A DNA stretch of 64,000 nt from Zeimonas sp964538505 (GTDB lineage Bacteria; Pseudomonadota; Gammaproteobacteria; Burkholderiales; Burkholderiaceae_E), in NCBI GenBank assembly GCA_964538505.1, contig CAZIDY010000001.1, positions 124,001 through 188,000 on the forward strand. The letters are read 5' to 3'. Position 1 is the stretch's first letter; the number at the start of each line of letters is the position of its first letter. The notes beneath the pieces are model-generated. The model ran no database searches, was not told the origin of the DNA, and was given only the letters and a program-made list of their open reading frames with translations. The translations under genes and the position numbers were made by a program. Below are positions 8,916 through 17,767 of this stretch, piece after piece.

Positions 8916-9398
8916 TCAGCCGGCCATCACGAGCACGGGCTGCGGACGCGTCTCGCCCGGCAGCGGTCCGATCGGATCGGAGAGCCGACCGAACAGCTCG
9001 GCGTATTCGGGCGCGCTCAGCTGGATGAGGCTGAGCAGCTTCGGCGTGATGACGACCTGCTGTCGGTCGACGTGCGCGGCCAGGCGCAGCAGCGTCTCGA
9101 GCGTGCGCGCGGTGAAGCCGGTGTGGCCGTCGGCTGCGTCGCTGCGCGCGAGCACCGCCTGCACCATCGCCGCGCGCACGACGAAGCCTTCGCGCCGTGC
9201 CTGCGACAGCAGGTTGCGCAGCGACTGTAGCCCCCAGCGCATGTCGTTCAGGCAGACGAGCAGCTGGTCGGACTCGCGATCGACGACCGTTCCGCCGGCC
9301 TCGCGCACGCGTTCGCCATACTCGGCGATCGCACGATCGGGCAGGTCGGGCGCCGGATCGCCCGGTTCGAAGCGCAGCAGGACGAGCAGGTTGAGCAT
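8916..9398 (-). CDS. uncharacterised protein, possible degenerate nucleotide-cyclase-like fold
   Basis: 160-residue soluble protein I cannot name. It begins MLNLLVLLRFEPGDPAPDLP and has no signal peptide or membrane segment. The middle (GTVVDRESDQLLVCLNDMRW) and the segment GFTARTLETLLRLAAHV followed by QQVVITPKLLSLI recall the layout of class III adenylate cyclase homology domains, where a conserved V-N-x-A-x-R helix precedes a strand and a short helix. The metal-binding aspartates and transition-state residues are absent, so catalysis is unlikely. That resemblance is by eye only. It converges with hrpA and is divergent from the EI24 gene. Confidence 0.6.
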   Translation of the reverse strand: MLNLLVLLRFEPGDPAPDLPDRAIAEYGERVREAGGTVVDRESDQLLVCLNDMRWGLQSLRNLLSQARREGFVVRAAMVQAVLARSDAADGHTGFTARTLETLLRLAAHVDRQQVVITPKLLSLIQLSAPEYAELFGRLSDPIGPLPGETRPQPVLVMAG

Positions 9399-9501
9399 GG
9401 TTGCGGGCGGCAGCTTAGCGCAGGCACGCGAGCGTCGGCGGGCCTTTCGCGACGGGCGGCCGGCTTCGGCCGACGCGGGCGTGCGCCGGTATCATGATCC
9501 G

Positions 9502-10260
9502 ATGCAGGCCGTCCTGACCGCCTTCGGGCGCGCGATCGTCAGTCAGCTCCACCCGAAGATGCTCGCGCTGCTCCTCGTGCCTTTCGTGCTCGCGATCGTT
9601 TTCTGGGCCGCGACCGCGTACTGGCTGTGGGCGCCGATGACCGGCTGGCTGCAGGGGTGGCTGTTCGACGACGGCTGGTTGGCGAGCATCGACGCGTGGG
9701 CAGAGTCGCGCGGCTTCTCCGGCCTGTCGCAGTGGTCGGTGGCGCTGTTCGCGCTGCTGATCATCGCACCGGTGATGTTCGCTACCGCGGTGGTGCTGAT
9801 CGCCGTGTTCGCGATGCCGATCGTGATCCGCCACCTCGGCAACGGTGCCTACCAGGACGTCGCGCATCAGGGATCGATGGCGATCGCGCCCAGCATCTGG
9901 AACGCGGTGTCGAGCACGGTGCTCTTTGCCGTCGGCTACCTCGTTTCGCTGCCGCTGTGGCTGATCCCGCCGCTTGCGCTCGTCGTGCCGTGGCTGTGGT
10001 GGAGCTGGCTCACGGCGCGCGTGATGCGCTTCGACAGCCTGGTCGAGCACGCGAGCAGCAGCGAGCGCAGTGCCGCGATCACCGCGCATCGGCGCAACTA
10101 CTTTCTGCTGGCGCTGCTCGTCACGCTGCTGAACTACGTGCCGCCGCTGTTCCTCATCACGCCGGTGCTGTCGGCGCTGGCATTCGGCCACTACTCGCTC
10201 GCGCTGCTGCGGCAGCGCCGGGCGGCGAACGAGGCAGGACCGCAATGGGTTTCGGACTGA
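9502..10260 (+). CDS. EI24-domain inner-membrane protein (CysZ-like)
   Basis: 252-residue integral membrane protein of the EI24/CysZ superfamily. Four to five hydrophobic segments are visible: LALLLVPFVLAIVFWAATA (~22-40), LFALLIIAPVMFATAVVLIA (~83-102), TVLFAVGYLVSLPLWLIPPL (~139-158), then a stretch at ~205-230 ending FGHYSLALLR. CysZ proteins are sulfate transporters, but many members are uncharacterised and no sulfur genes are adjacent, so sulfate transport is not claimed. The ATG is preceded by ATCATGATCC without a strong Shine-Dalgarno. Its last 16 bases overlap the next gene, implying coupled translation. Confidence 0.8.
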   Translation: MQAVLTAFGRAIVSQLHPKMLALLLVPFVLAIVFWAATAYWLWAPMTGWLQGWLFDDGWLASIDAWAESRGFSGLSQWSVALFALLIIAPVMFATAVVLIAVFAMPIVIRHLGNGAYQDVAHQGSMAIAPSIWNAVSSTVLFAVGYLVSLPLWLIPPLALVVPWLWWSWLTARVMRFDSLVEHASSSERSAAITAHRRNYFLLALLVTLLNYVPPLFLITPVLSALAFGHYSLALLRQRRAANEAGPQWVSD

Positions 10261-11024
10261 TCGTCGTCGGCGACGAGATCGTCTCGGGCAAGCGCCAGGA
10301 CCGCCATTTCGCGCGCGTCGTCGAGATGCTGCGCGGACGCGGGCTTGCGCTCGCGTGGGCGCACTTCATCGGCGACGACCGCGAGGCGATCGCCGCGCTG
10401 CTGCGTCGCACTTTTGCCGGCGAAGACGTCGTATTCTGCTGCGGCGGCATCGGTGCGACGCCCGACGACCACACGCGACAGGCGGCCGCCGCCGCGCTCG
10501 GCGTCGAGCTCGTGCTGCACCCGCAGGCGGCCGAGCTGATCGCACAGCGCATCGCCGAGATGGCGGCCGAGAGCGGCGGCAGCGCTGACCTCGCGCTGGC
10601 CGAGAATCGGCAACGGCTGAAGATGGGCGAGTTTCCCGTCGGCGCCGAGATCCTGCCGAACCCGTTCAACCGGATTCCCGGCTTCGCCGTCGGCCGGCAC
10701 TTCTTCGTTCCCGGCTTTCCCGTGATGGCGTGGCCGATGATCGAGGCGGTGCTCGATTCGCGTTTCGCCGACCGCTTCCATCGTGATCCTCGCGGCGAAC
10801 GTTCGTTCCTCGTCTTCGGTCTCGCCGAGTCGACGATCACGCCGCTGATGGAGCGCATCGAGAGCGACTACGCCGACGTGCGCGTCTTCAGCCTGCCGTC
10901 GGTAGGCGAGGACGGCGGGCGCCGGCACATCGAGCTCGGCGTGCGGGGTCCGGCTCCGGCCGTCGACGAAGCCTTCGATACGCTGCGTACGGGTGTCCAC
11001 GCGCTCGGCGGCGAGATCCGTTGA
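10245..11024 (+). CDS. MoaB/CinA-N-type molybdopterin-binding-fold protein
   Basis: 259-residue protein with the MogA/MoaB/CinA N-terminal fold. The N-terminus has GLIVVGDEIVSGKRQDRHF, followed by the substrate-loop motif VVFCCGGIGATPDDHTRQA (usual form T-G-G-x-G-P/T-T-x-D-D). The C-terminal nicotinamide-nucleotide deamidase domain of full CinA is absent; instead ~90 residues (FLVFGLAESTITPLMERIES) continue the stand-alone family seen in proteobacteria. Its precise reaction is unknown. It starts inside the end of the EI24 gene and ends 34 bases before the oxidoreductase gene. Confidence 0.85.
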   Translation: MGFGLIVVGDEIVSGKRQDRHFARVVEMLRGRGLALAWAHFIGDDREAIAALLRRTFAGEDVVFCCGGIGATPDDHTRQAAAAALGVELVLHPQAAELIAQRIAEMAAESGGSADLALAENRQRLKMGEFPVGAEILPNPFNRIPGFAVGRHFFVPGFPVMAWPMIEAVLDSRFADRFHRDPRGERSFLVFGLAESTITPLMERIESDYADVRVFSLPSVGEDGGRRHIELGVRGPAPAVDEAFDTLRTGVHALGGEIR

Positions 11025-11058
11025 CGAACCCGCGTTCGAGAAGGAGGTGAACGCTCGA

Positions 11059-14000
11059 ATGAATGCCCCTGTGGAGCCGGCCCTGCGGCAGGCGTCGCTC
11101 GACGATCGCTATTCGGCGACCGAAGGAACCGTCTATCTCACCGGGACGCAGGCGCTCGTGCGCCTGCCGATGCTGCAGCGACAGCGCGACGTTGCGGCCG
11201 GCCTGAATACCGCCGGCTACATCTCCGGCTATCGCGGCTCGCCGCTCGGCGGATACGACCAGGCGCTGGAGAAGGCACGCTCGCATCTCGACGCGAATCA
11301 CATCCGCTTCGTTCCCGGCCTGAACGAGGATCTTGCCGCGACGGCGATCTGGGGTACCCAGCAGATCGAAGTGATGCCCGACGGGCGCTACGACGGCGTG
11401 TTCTCGATCTGGTACGGCAAGGGGCCGGGCGTCGACCGCAGCGGCGACGTCTTCCGTCACGCCAATCACGCCGGCACCGCGCGTCACGGCGGCGTGCTCG
11501 CGCTGGCCGGCGACGACCACGGTGCGAAATCGTCGACGGTTGCTGCGCAGACCGACTTCGTGTTCCAGGCGGTGTCGATCCCGGTGCTCTCGCCGGCCAC
11601 CATCCAGGACTACGTCGACTTCGGGCTGCTCGGCTTTGCGATGTCGCGATTCGCCGGCCTGTGGGTCGCGATGAAGGCGGTTACCGATACCGTCGAATCG
11701 GCGGGCATCGTCGACGTGTCGCGCGATCGCCTGCGTATCGTGCTGCCCGAGGACTTCGGGATGCCTGCCGGCAGCTTGAACCTGCGCTGGCCGGAGGAGC
11801 CGTTCCTGAAGCTCGAGGAGCGTCTCTCACGCTACAAGCTGCCGGCGGCGCTCGCCTTCGCGCGGGCGAACCGGCTCGATCGCAACGTCTTCGGCCGGGC
11901 GGACGGCGAGCCTGCACGGCTCGGCATCGTCTCGAGCGGCAAGAGCTGGCTCGACGTCATGCAGGCGCTCGCCGACCTCGGCCTCGACGAAGCCGCGGCG
12001 CGTGCGCTCGGCATCCGCGTCATGAAGGTCGCGATGCCGTGGCCGCTCGAGCCCGATGCGATGCGCGCTTTCGCTGAAGGATGCGAGGAGCTGCTCGTCC
12101 TCGAGGAGAAGCGGGCGCTGATCGAGACGCAGCTCAAGGAGCTGCTGTATGCGCTGCCCGGGCGGCCGCGTATCGTCGGCAAGACCGATGAGAATGCCAC
12201 GCCGCTTGCGCCCGACTACGGCGAGCTCACGCCGGGATTCTGCGCGCGCCTGATCGCGCAACGACTGGCGCGCTGGCGTGAAGCGCCCGACGACGCACGC
12301 GGCGTGCGCGCCGAAGACGTGCGCGCGCGCATCGACGCGCGGCTTGCCGAGCTCGACGCGCGCGAGCGCGCACCCGCGCGCCGCTTCGAGACGATCGAGC
12401 GCATTCCGTACTTCTGCTCGGGCTGCCCGCACAACACGTCGACGCGCGTGCCGGAGGGCTCGCGCGCGCTCGCCGGCATCGGTTGCCACTACATGGCGCA
12501 GTGGATGGACCGCGATACGGCGACCTTCACCCAGATGGGTGGCGAAGGCATGACGTGGGTGGGTCTTGCGCCCTTTACCGACACGAAGCACGTCTTCCAG
12601 AACATCGGCGACGGCACCTGGTTTCATTCCGGATCGCTCGCGCTGCGCCATGCGGTGGCGACGAACACCCGGATGACCTACAAGATCCTGTTCAACGACG
12701 CGGTGGCGATGACCGGCGGCCAGCGCCACGACGGCGCGCTGACGCCGCAGCGCATCGCGCAGCAGGTGCGCGCCGAAGGCGTGCGCCGTGTCGTCGTCGT
12801 CACCGACGAACCCGACAAGTATCCGTCGGAGTACTTCGACGCCGACATCGACGTGCATCACCGCAACCGGCTCGACGAAGTGCAGCGCGAGCTGCGCGAC
12901 TACGACGGCGTGTCGGTGCTGATCTACGACCAGACCTGCGCCGCCGAGAAGCGCCGGCGGCGCAAGCGCGGCGAGTTTCCCGACCCGCCGAAGCGCGTCT
13001 TCATCAACGAGGCGGTCTGCGAAGGCTGCGGCGACTGCGGCGTGCAGTCGAACTGCGTGTCGATCGAGCCCGTCGAGACCGAGCTCGGACGCAAGCGGAT
13101 GATCAACCAGTCCTCGTGCAACAAGGACTACTCCTGCGTGAACGGCTTCTGCCCGAGCTTCGTCACCGTGCACGGAGGTCGCGTGCGACGCGCACTGCCG
13201 GCACGCGCGGCGGACGGCTCGGTGCGCGCCGTCCTGCCCGACGTGCCGCTGACGTCACCCGCGCTGCCCGGAGTCGGCCGCGCGTACTCGCTGCTCGTTA
13301 CCGGCATCGGCGGCACCGGCGTCGTCACGATCGGCCAGCTGCTCGGCATGGCCGCGCATCTCGAAGGTCGCGAGGTGACGGTGCTCGACATGGCGGGGCT
13401 CGCGCAGAAGAACGGTGCCGTGATGAGCTTCGTGCGCTTCGCCGAAGCGGGGCAGCCGCTGTATGCGCCGCGCATCGGCGTGGCCGGAGCCGACGCCGTG
13501 CTCGGCTGCGATCTCGTCGTCACCGCCGGGCGCGAGGCGCTCGCGCGGATGAGCGGCAGCACGCGCGTCGTTGCGAACGTGGCGGGCACGCCGACCGCCG
13601 ACTTTACCCGCAACCCCGACTGGAAGTTCCCGGCCGGCGGCATGCAGTCGGCGATCGCCGATGCGGTCGGCGCGGCGAACGTCGATTTCGTCGACGCGAC
13701 CCGGCTGGCGAGCGCGCTGCTCGGCGATGCGATCGCGGCGAACTTCTTCCTGCTCGGCTATGCGTGGCAGCGTGGATTGCTGCCGTTGTCGGCCGCGGCG
13801 ATCGATCGGGCGATCGAGCTCAACGGCGTCGCGCTCGAGCAGAACCGTACCGCCTTCGCCTGGGGACGCGCTGCGGCTCTCGATCCGGCCCGGGTCGAGG
13901 CAGCGGCGAATGCTGGTCGCGACACGAGCGCGATCACGTTCACCGGCAGGCCGACACCAGTGTCGGGCCGGCCGATACCAGTGTCGCAGCGCCTGTCGTC

Positions 14001-14655
14001 ATCGCTCGACGAGACGATCGCGCGCCGCGTCGATTTCCTTGTCGACTACCAGGACGAGCGCTATGCCTCGCGCTACCGCGCGCGGGTCGAGCGCGTGCGC
14101 AGCGCCGAGCGCGCACTCGTCGGCGAGGGCCGGCTCGCGCTCACCGAAGCGGTCGCGCGCAATCTGTTCAGGTTGATGGCCTACAAGGACGAGTACGAGG
14201 TTGCCCGGCTGTATACCAACGGGGAGTTTCGCGCTCGCCTGAACGAGCAGTTCGAGGGCGACTTCCGCCTGAGCTTCCATCTTGCGCCGCCGCTGCTGGC
14301 GAAACGCAACGCGAAGGGCGAGCTCGTCAAGCGCGAGTACGGCGCGTGGATGATGAATGCGTTCGGTGTGCTTGCTCGGCTGCGTCGGCTGCGTGGAACG
14401 GCCTTCGATCCCTTCGGGCGTACTGCAGAACGTCGTACCGAGCGGCAGCTGATTGCCGACTACGAGTCGACGATCGACCGGTTGCTCGACTCGCTCGATG
14501 CCGGGCGCCTTCCGCTGGCCGTGCATATCGCGTCGATTCCGGAGGACATCCGCGGCTTCGGGCACGTGAAGGAGCGCAATCTGGCGGCGGCACGGGCGCG
14601 ATGGGCGGAGGAGATGGCACGCTGGGACGCGCCCGTCGTCGTCGAGGCCGGATAA
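11059..14655 (+). CDS. indolepyruvate ferredoxin oxidoreductase family protein (fused alpha-beta)
   Basis: 1,198-residue fused 2-oxoacid oxidoreductase that oxidatively decarboxylates aryl pyruvates to acyl-CoA; in proteobacteria it acts in aromatic or branched amino-acid catabolism. The N-terminal pyrimidine-binding domain shows TAGYISGYRGSPLGGYDQAL. The TPP domain has FCSGCPHNTST near residue 452 and an FQNIGDGTWFHSG region. A cysteine cluster CEGCGDCGVQSNC (~residue 655) is the Fe-S-type segment. The gamma/beta-like domain starts at LLVTGIGGTGVVTIGQLLG (~residue 745), followed by the family C-terminus. The ATG follows a near-perfect AAGGAGGTGA site. A 7-residue duplication, GRPTPVS/GRPIPVS, lies near residue 966. 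Confidence 0.93.
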   Translation: MNAPVEPALRQASLDDRYSATEGTVYLTGTQALVRLPMLQRQRDVAAGLNTAGYISGYRGSPLGGYDQALEKARSHLDANHIRFVPGLNEDLAATAIWGTQQIEVMPDGRYDGVFSIWYGKGPGVDRSGDVFRHANHAGTARHGGVLALAGDDHGAKSSTVAAQTDFVFQAVSIPVLSPATIQDYVDFGLLGFAMSRFAGLWVAMKAVTDTVESAGIVDVSRDRLRIVLPEDFGMPAGSLNLRWPEEPFLKLEERLSRYKLPAALAFARANRLDRNVFGRADGEPARLGIVSSGKSWLDVMQALADLGLDEAAARALGIRVMKVAMPWPLEPDAMRAFAEGCEELLVLEEKRALIETQLKELLYALPGRPRIVGKTDENATPLAPDYGELTPGFCARLIAQRLARWREAPDDARGVRAEDVRARIDARLAELDARERAPARRFETIERIPYFCSGCPHNTSTRVPEGSRALAGIGCHYMAQWMDRDTATFTQMGGEGMTWVGLAPFTDTKHVFQNIGDGTWFHSGSLALRHAVATNTRMTYKILFNDAVAMTGGQRHDGALTPQRIAQQVRAEGVRRVVVVTDEPDKYPSEYFDADIDVHHRNRLDEVQRELRDYDGVSVLIYDQTCAAEKRRRRKRGEFPDPPKRVFINEAVCEGCGDCGVQSNCVSIEPVETELGRKRMINQSSCNKDYSCVNGFCPSFVTVHGGRVRRALPARAADGSVRAVLPDVPLTSPALPGVGRAYSLLVTGIGGTGVVTIGQLLGMAAHLEGREVTVLDMAGLAQKNGAVMSFVRFAEAGQPLYAPRIGVAGADAVLGCDLVVTAGREALARMSGSTRVVANVAGTPTADFTRNPDWKFPAGGMQSAIADAVGAANVDFVDATRLASALLGDAIAANFFLLGYAWQRGLLPLSAAAIDRAIELNGVALEQNRTAFAWGRAAALDPARVEAAANAGRDTSAITFTGRPTPVSGRPIPVSQRLSSSLDETIARRVDFLVDYQDERYASRYRARVERVRSAERALVGEGRLALTEAVARNLFRLMAYKDEYEVARLYTNGEFRARLNEQFEGDFRLSFHLAPPLLAKRNAKGELVKREYGAWMMNAFGVLARLRRLRGTAFDPFGRTAERRTERQLIADYESTIDRLLDSLDAGRLPLAVHIASIPEDIRGFGHVKERNLAAARARWAEEMARWDAPVVVEAG

Positions 14656-14710
14656 GCGGGATCGGCCGGGCAGGGCACGCGCGGAACCGCGGTCATCGCT
14701 TGTACGGAGC

Positions 14711-14770
14711 GCGGTGCGCGAAAACGGGGCGCCGTGCGCGAAAACGCAGCGCCGTGCGCGAAAAAAAACC
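14711..14770. repeat. three tandem copies of a 20-bp unit
   Basis: Three direct copies with a 20-base period sit between the oxidoreductase stop and the phasin terminator. The unit reads GCSGTGCGCGAAAACGVRGC with few changes; the third copy runs into an A-tract that supplies the phasin terminator's T-run on the other strand. Function unknown; it may be simple slippage expansion. Confidence 0.75.
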
Positions 14771-14787
14771 CGGCCGAAGCCGGGTTT
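14764..14787 (-). terminator. rho-independent terminator of the phasin gene
   Basis: Stem AAACCCGGC / GCCGGGTTT around a CGAA loop. Read on the minus strand it is followed by a run of about eight T (A-tract 14761-14768 on plus). It lies 23 bases beyond the phaP stop, and also faces the end of the oxidoreductase gene, so it may act in both directions. Confidence 0.88.
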
Positions 14788-14810
14788 CTGCTCGATGCGG
14801 TACGGACCGA

Positions 14811-15362
14811 TCAGGCGGACTTGCGCTGAGCGGCGCGCGCGGCAACGTTCGACGACGTCTTCGCGGCGGCAGCCATGTTCGCCTCGGCGACTTCGACGGC
14901 CTGCTTGGTCGCCTTGTTCACCTGGTCGAAGGTGCTGTTCGCGGCGCTGACGGCCTGCTTCATCAGCGTGACCACGCCTTCGCTGCCGGCGGGCATGTTG
15001 CGCGCGAGCGTATCGATGGCCGCGTAGATCTGGCGATTGCTTTCGGCGTACTGGCGCTCGAACAGGCGCGCGAGCTCGCTGCCGGTTTCGTTGGCGATCT
15101 CGTAGACGTGCTTGTAGTAGGCGGCAACCTTGTCGGTCGTCGGCTGCACCGAGGTCGTCGCGAGGTCGGCCCACTGCTTGGGATCCTTGACGTCGACGAG
15201 CGAACGCAGCGTTTCGGTCGACTCTTCCAGCGAGGTCTTGGTCGCCTGGACGTTCAGCGCGGCCAGTTTCTCGAAGCCGGCGATCGATGCGGCGGTGGCG
15301 TTCTGGAGGGTTTCGAGGGCGGATTTCTGCAACTGAACCAGTTGCTCGGGGTTCGTGATCAT
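14811..15362 (-). CDS. phaP: phasin family protein
   Basis: 183-residue amphipathic helical protein of the PhaP group that coats polyhydroxyalkanoate granules. The start MITNPEQLVQLQKSALETLQ and the Ala/Lys-rich body with no cysteine or tryptophan cluster are typical; the C-terminus (TKQAVEVAEANMAAAAKTSS) ends in a basic RKSA. A potential upstream start would add 23 poorly conserved residues; the chosen ATG has an AGGAAAC site seven bases ahead. A strong terminator follows and palindromic PhaR-like sites lie upstream. The gene implies that the organism stores polyhydroxybutyrate. Confidence 0.95.
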   Translation of the reverse strand: MITNPEQLVQLQKSALETLQNATAASIAGFEKLAALNVQATKTSLEESTETLRSLVDVKDPKQWADLATTSVQPTTDKVAAYYKHVYEIANETGSELARLFERQYAESNRQIYAAIDTLARNMPAGSEGVVTLMKQAVSAANSTFDQVNKATKQAVEVAEANMAAAAKTSSNVAARAAQRKSA

Positions 15363-15415
15363 GTCTTCGTTTCCTGTATTCGATTTTGGGGGGAGGGAGC
15401 GGCGTTTCGGCTTTA

Positions 15416-15488
15416 TGCTGCAACGCAACAATCGCTAGTTTACGGTATGCAGCCTCGATGTCAAGATTTTTTTGTTGCACTGCAACGG
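15416..15488 (-). promoter_or_regulatory. phaP promoter region with PhaR-like palindromes
   Basis: Two TGCAAC-rich elements lie 54-126 bases upstream of the phasin start: TGCTGCAACGCAACA at 15416-15430 and the near-perfect palindrome GTTGCACTGCAAC at 15474-15486. PhaR, the repressor of phasin genes, is known to bind such TGC/GCA palindromes and to leave when granules form. The 306 bases between phaP and the divergent endopeptidase hold no gene. Confidence 0.55.
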
Positions 15489-15668
15489 AATGATGGCGGA
15501 GGCAATTTCCGCTGCGTCGGAAATGTCAAGGACCGATGCGCCATCCGTCGCGAAAAAGCGACCGATCATCGAGAAAGCGGTTCAAAAATCAGCGCCAAGT
15601 TACTCAATACGTTGCGTTTTCAGTAGACTCGCCGCTCGGGGGAAAGTGCGGGTTCTCGGAGACGGCAG

Positions 15669-16862
15669 ATGGCGGTTGGATCGCAGCGGGGCTGGCGACG
15701 CGCGGGCGTCGCTTTCTTGATTTCCTTCGCTTTTGCCTGGGTATTGCAGCCAGGGGTCGCCAATGCCTCGGGCAAGCGAGCCGCAGGCAGTTCGGAGTCT
15801 GCGGCAGCGAAGAAATCGGCCAGTGCAGGGAAGGCGGCACGCAAGGCGACGCCCTCGAACGCCCGCAAGAAGGCCACTCGCCCGAAGGCCAACACCCGCG
15901 CCTCCGGCGCATCGGGCGCCAAGCGGGCGAAGGCGACCGCCGATGCCCGCGCACGTTCGGCCGCGCGCGCCCGCACCGGCAACGTCGTTCGCGCTGCTGC
16001 CCGGCCGTCGATCGGCCACGCGTTCGGGCTGCACGACGTGGACGATCCGCTGTCGCTGCAGTCGGCCGTCGCGCTCGTGGTCGACCAGCGCAGCGGCGAG
16101 GTGCTGTTCGAGAAGAATCCGCACGCGGTGCTGCCGATCGCCTCGATCAGCAAGCTGATGACCGCGATCGTCGTGCTCGACGCCGGGCTGCCGCTCGACG
16201 AGATGCTCGAGATCTCCAGCGCCGACGTCGACACCGAGCGAAACACGCGCTCGCGGCTGCGCACCGGTACGCGCCTGACGCGCGACGAGCTGCTGCACCT
16301 GTCGCTGATGTCGTCGGAGAACCGCGCGGCACACGCGCTCGGCCGTCACTATCCCGGTGGAATGTCGGCCTTCGTCGCGAAGATGAACCGCAAGGCGCTC
16401 GAGCTGGGAATGACGAACACCGGTTTCGTCGAGCCGACCGGCCTGTCGAGCAGCAATGTCTCCAGCGCGCACGACCTCGCCCTGCTCGTGCAGGCGGCAT
16501 CGCGCTACCCGCTGATCCGCGAATACTCGACGGCGAGCGCGCTTTCGGTCGATACCGGCTACCGCACCGAGAGCTATCGCAACACGAACCGCCTCGTCGA
16601 TCGCAGCGACTGGGAGATCGGCCTGCAGAAGACCGGCTTCATCTCCGAGGCGGGCAACTGCGTCGTCATGCAGACGCGTATCGATTCGCGGCCGGTCGTC
16701 GTCGTGCTGCTCGATGCCACGCAGCGAGCGGCTCGCGTCCGTGACTCGATGCGCATCCGTGAATGGCTCGAAGGTCTGGGCGCGAGCGGTGTGCAGCGCG
16801 TTTCGCATCCCGAAGTCGAAGCGAAGCGGCCGACCCGCGAAGCCGGCGCGAGCAGCGTTTAG
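15669..16862 (+). CDS. pbpG: D-alanyl-D-alanine endopeptidase, PBP7 (PbpG) family
   Basis: 397-residue periplasmic serine peptidase acting on peptidoglycan cross-links. A signal peptide/anchor is visible (GVAFLISFAFAWVLQPGVANA, cleavage near residue 34). Residues ~35-110 form an Ala/Lys/Arg-rich linker, unusually long for the family. The catalytic domain has all three signatures: SISK (nucleophile Ser, ~residue 159), SEN (~residue 217) and KTGF (~residue 321). The serine peptidase S11 fold runs to ~residue 365. It is divergent from phaP and convergent with the IclR gene 28 bases downstream. Confidence 0.9.
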   Translation: MAVGSQRGWRRAGVAFLISFAFAWVLQPGVANASGKRAAGSSESAAAKKSASAGKAARKATPSNARKKATRPKANTRASGASGAKRAKATADARARSAARARTGNVVRAAARPSIGHAFGLHDVDDPLSLQSAVALVVDQRSGEVLFEKNPHAVLPIASISKLMTAIVVLDAGLPLDEMLEISSADVDTERNTRSRLRTGTRLTRDELLHLSLMSSENRAAHALGRHYPGGMSAFVAKMNRKALELGMTNTGFVEPTGLSSSNVSSAHDLALLVQAASRYPLIREYSTASALSVDTGYRTESYRNTNRLVDRSDWEIGLQKTGFISEAGNCVVMQTRIDSRPVVVVLLDATQRAARVRDSMRIREWLEGLGASGVQRVSHPEVEAKRPTREAGASSV

Positions 16863-16890
16863 CGTCTCGATCGACCCAGGCAGGGGCGGG

Positions 16891-17691
16891 TCAGGAGGCG
16901 GCCCGATCGTCGGTGTCGTAGCCGAGCGATGACGAGATTCCGTCGGCGGTGCGGCACAGCTGCTCGATCCAGTCGTCCTGGATGAAATCGGCCGGCGCCG
17001 AGATCGACAGGCCTGCAACGAGCTTCCCGCTGTCGTCGCGTATGCCGGCGGCAATGCAGCGAACCCCGAGCTCGAGCTCCTCGTTGTCGCGTGCGTAGCC
17101 GCGGGCGCGCACGAGCGAGAGCTCGCGCTCGAGCTGTGCCGGATCGGTGATGCTGTTGCGGGTGTGCCCGGCGAGCCCGGTGCGCGCTGCGTAGGCGCGA
17201 ACGACCCGCGGATCGTCGACGGCGAGAAAAAGCTTGCCCACCGACGTGAGGTGCAGCGGAGCCCGCCCGCCGACCGCGCGCACGACCTGCATCCCCGAGC
17301 GCTCGGAGACGGCGCGTTCGATGTAGACGATCTCGTCGCCCTGGCGGATCGACAGGTTGACCGTCTGGCCGGTGGCGCGATGCAGTTCGCGCATGGCACC
17401 GAGCGCGGCATCGCGCACGTTCATTCGCGCCTTGACGAGGTTGCCGAGTTCGAGCAGGCGGATGCCGAGCTGGTAGGAACCCGGCTCGGCGCGATCGACG
17501 AAGCGCGCGGTGACGAGGTCGTTCAGGATGCGATGCGCGGTGGACGGATGCAGCCCGGTGCGCAACGACAGCTCCTTCAGGCTCACCGGGTCGCGCTGCT
17601 CCGCGAGCGCGTCGAGCAGCGAGACGAGGCGTTCGATGACCTGGATCGCGGTGCGACCCTCTTCATTGGGCGACAATCGGGGGCGGGGCAT
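16891..17691 (-). CDS. IclR family transcriptional regulator
   Basis: 266-residue regulator. Residues ~15-75 are the winged helix (IQVIERLVSLLDALAEQRDP, then LHPSTAHRILNDLVTARFVD). Residues ~95-255 are the GAF-like effector domain, with GDEIVYIERAVSERSGMQVV and HLTSVGKLFLAVDDP. IclR proteins mostly control catabolic genes in response to small acids, but no obvious target is adjacent. The start MPRPRLSPNEEGRTAIQVIE is chosen because the longer frame upstream has non-homologous sequence running into the divergent YbaN gene. Confidence 0.92.
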   Translation of the reverse strand: MPRPRLSPNEEGRTAIQVIERLVSLLDALAEQRDPVSLKELSLRTGLHPSTAHRILNDLVTARFVDRAEPGSYQLGIRLLELGNLVKARMNVRDAALGAMRELHRATGQTVNLSIRQGDEIVYIERAVSERSGMQVVRAVGGRAPLHLTSVGKLFLAVDDPRVVRAYAARTGLAGHTRNSITDPAQLERELSLVRARGYARDNEELELGVRCIAAGIRDDSGKLVAGLSISAPADFIQDDWIEQLCRTADGISSSLGYDTDDRAAS

Positions 17692-17767
17692 CGGTGCTTT
17701 CGATTCCGAGCAGCCTGAAGGGAGAGGATAGCACGATGCGCGAGCGCATCCTGCAATGTGAAACTGT

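Noticed and set aside
13941..13990. Mobile palindromic repeat inside the indolepyruvate oxidoreductase
   Set aside because: It is a short in-frame duplication of about seven codons in a linker, explained by local slippage.
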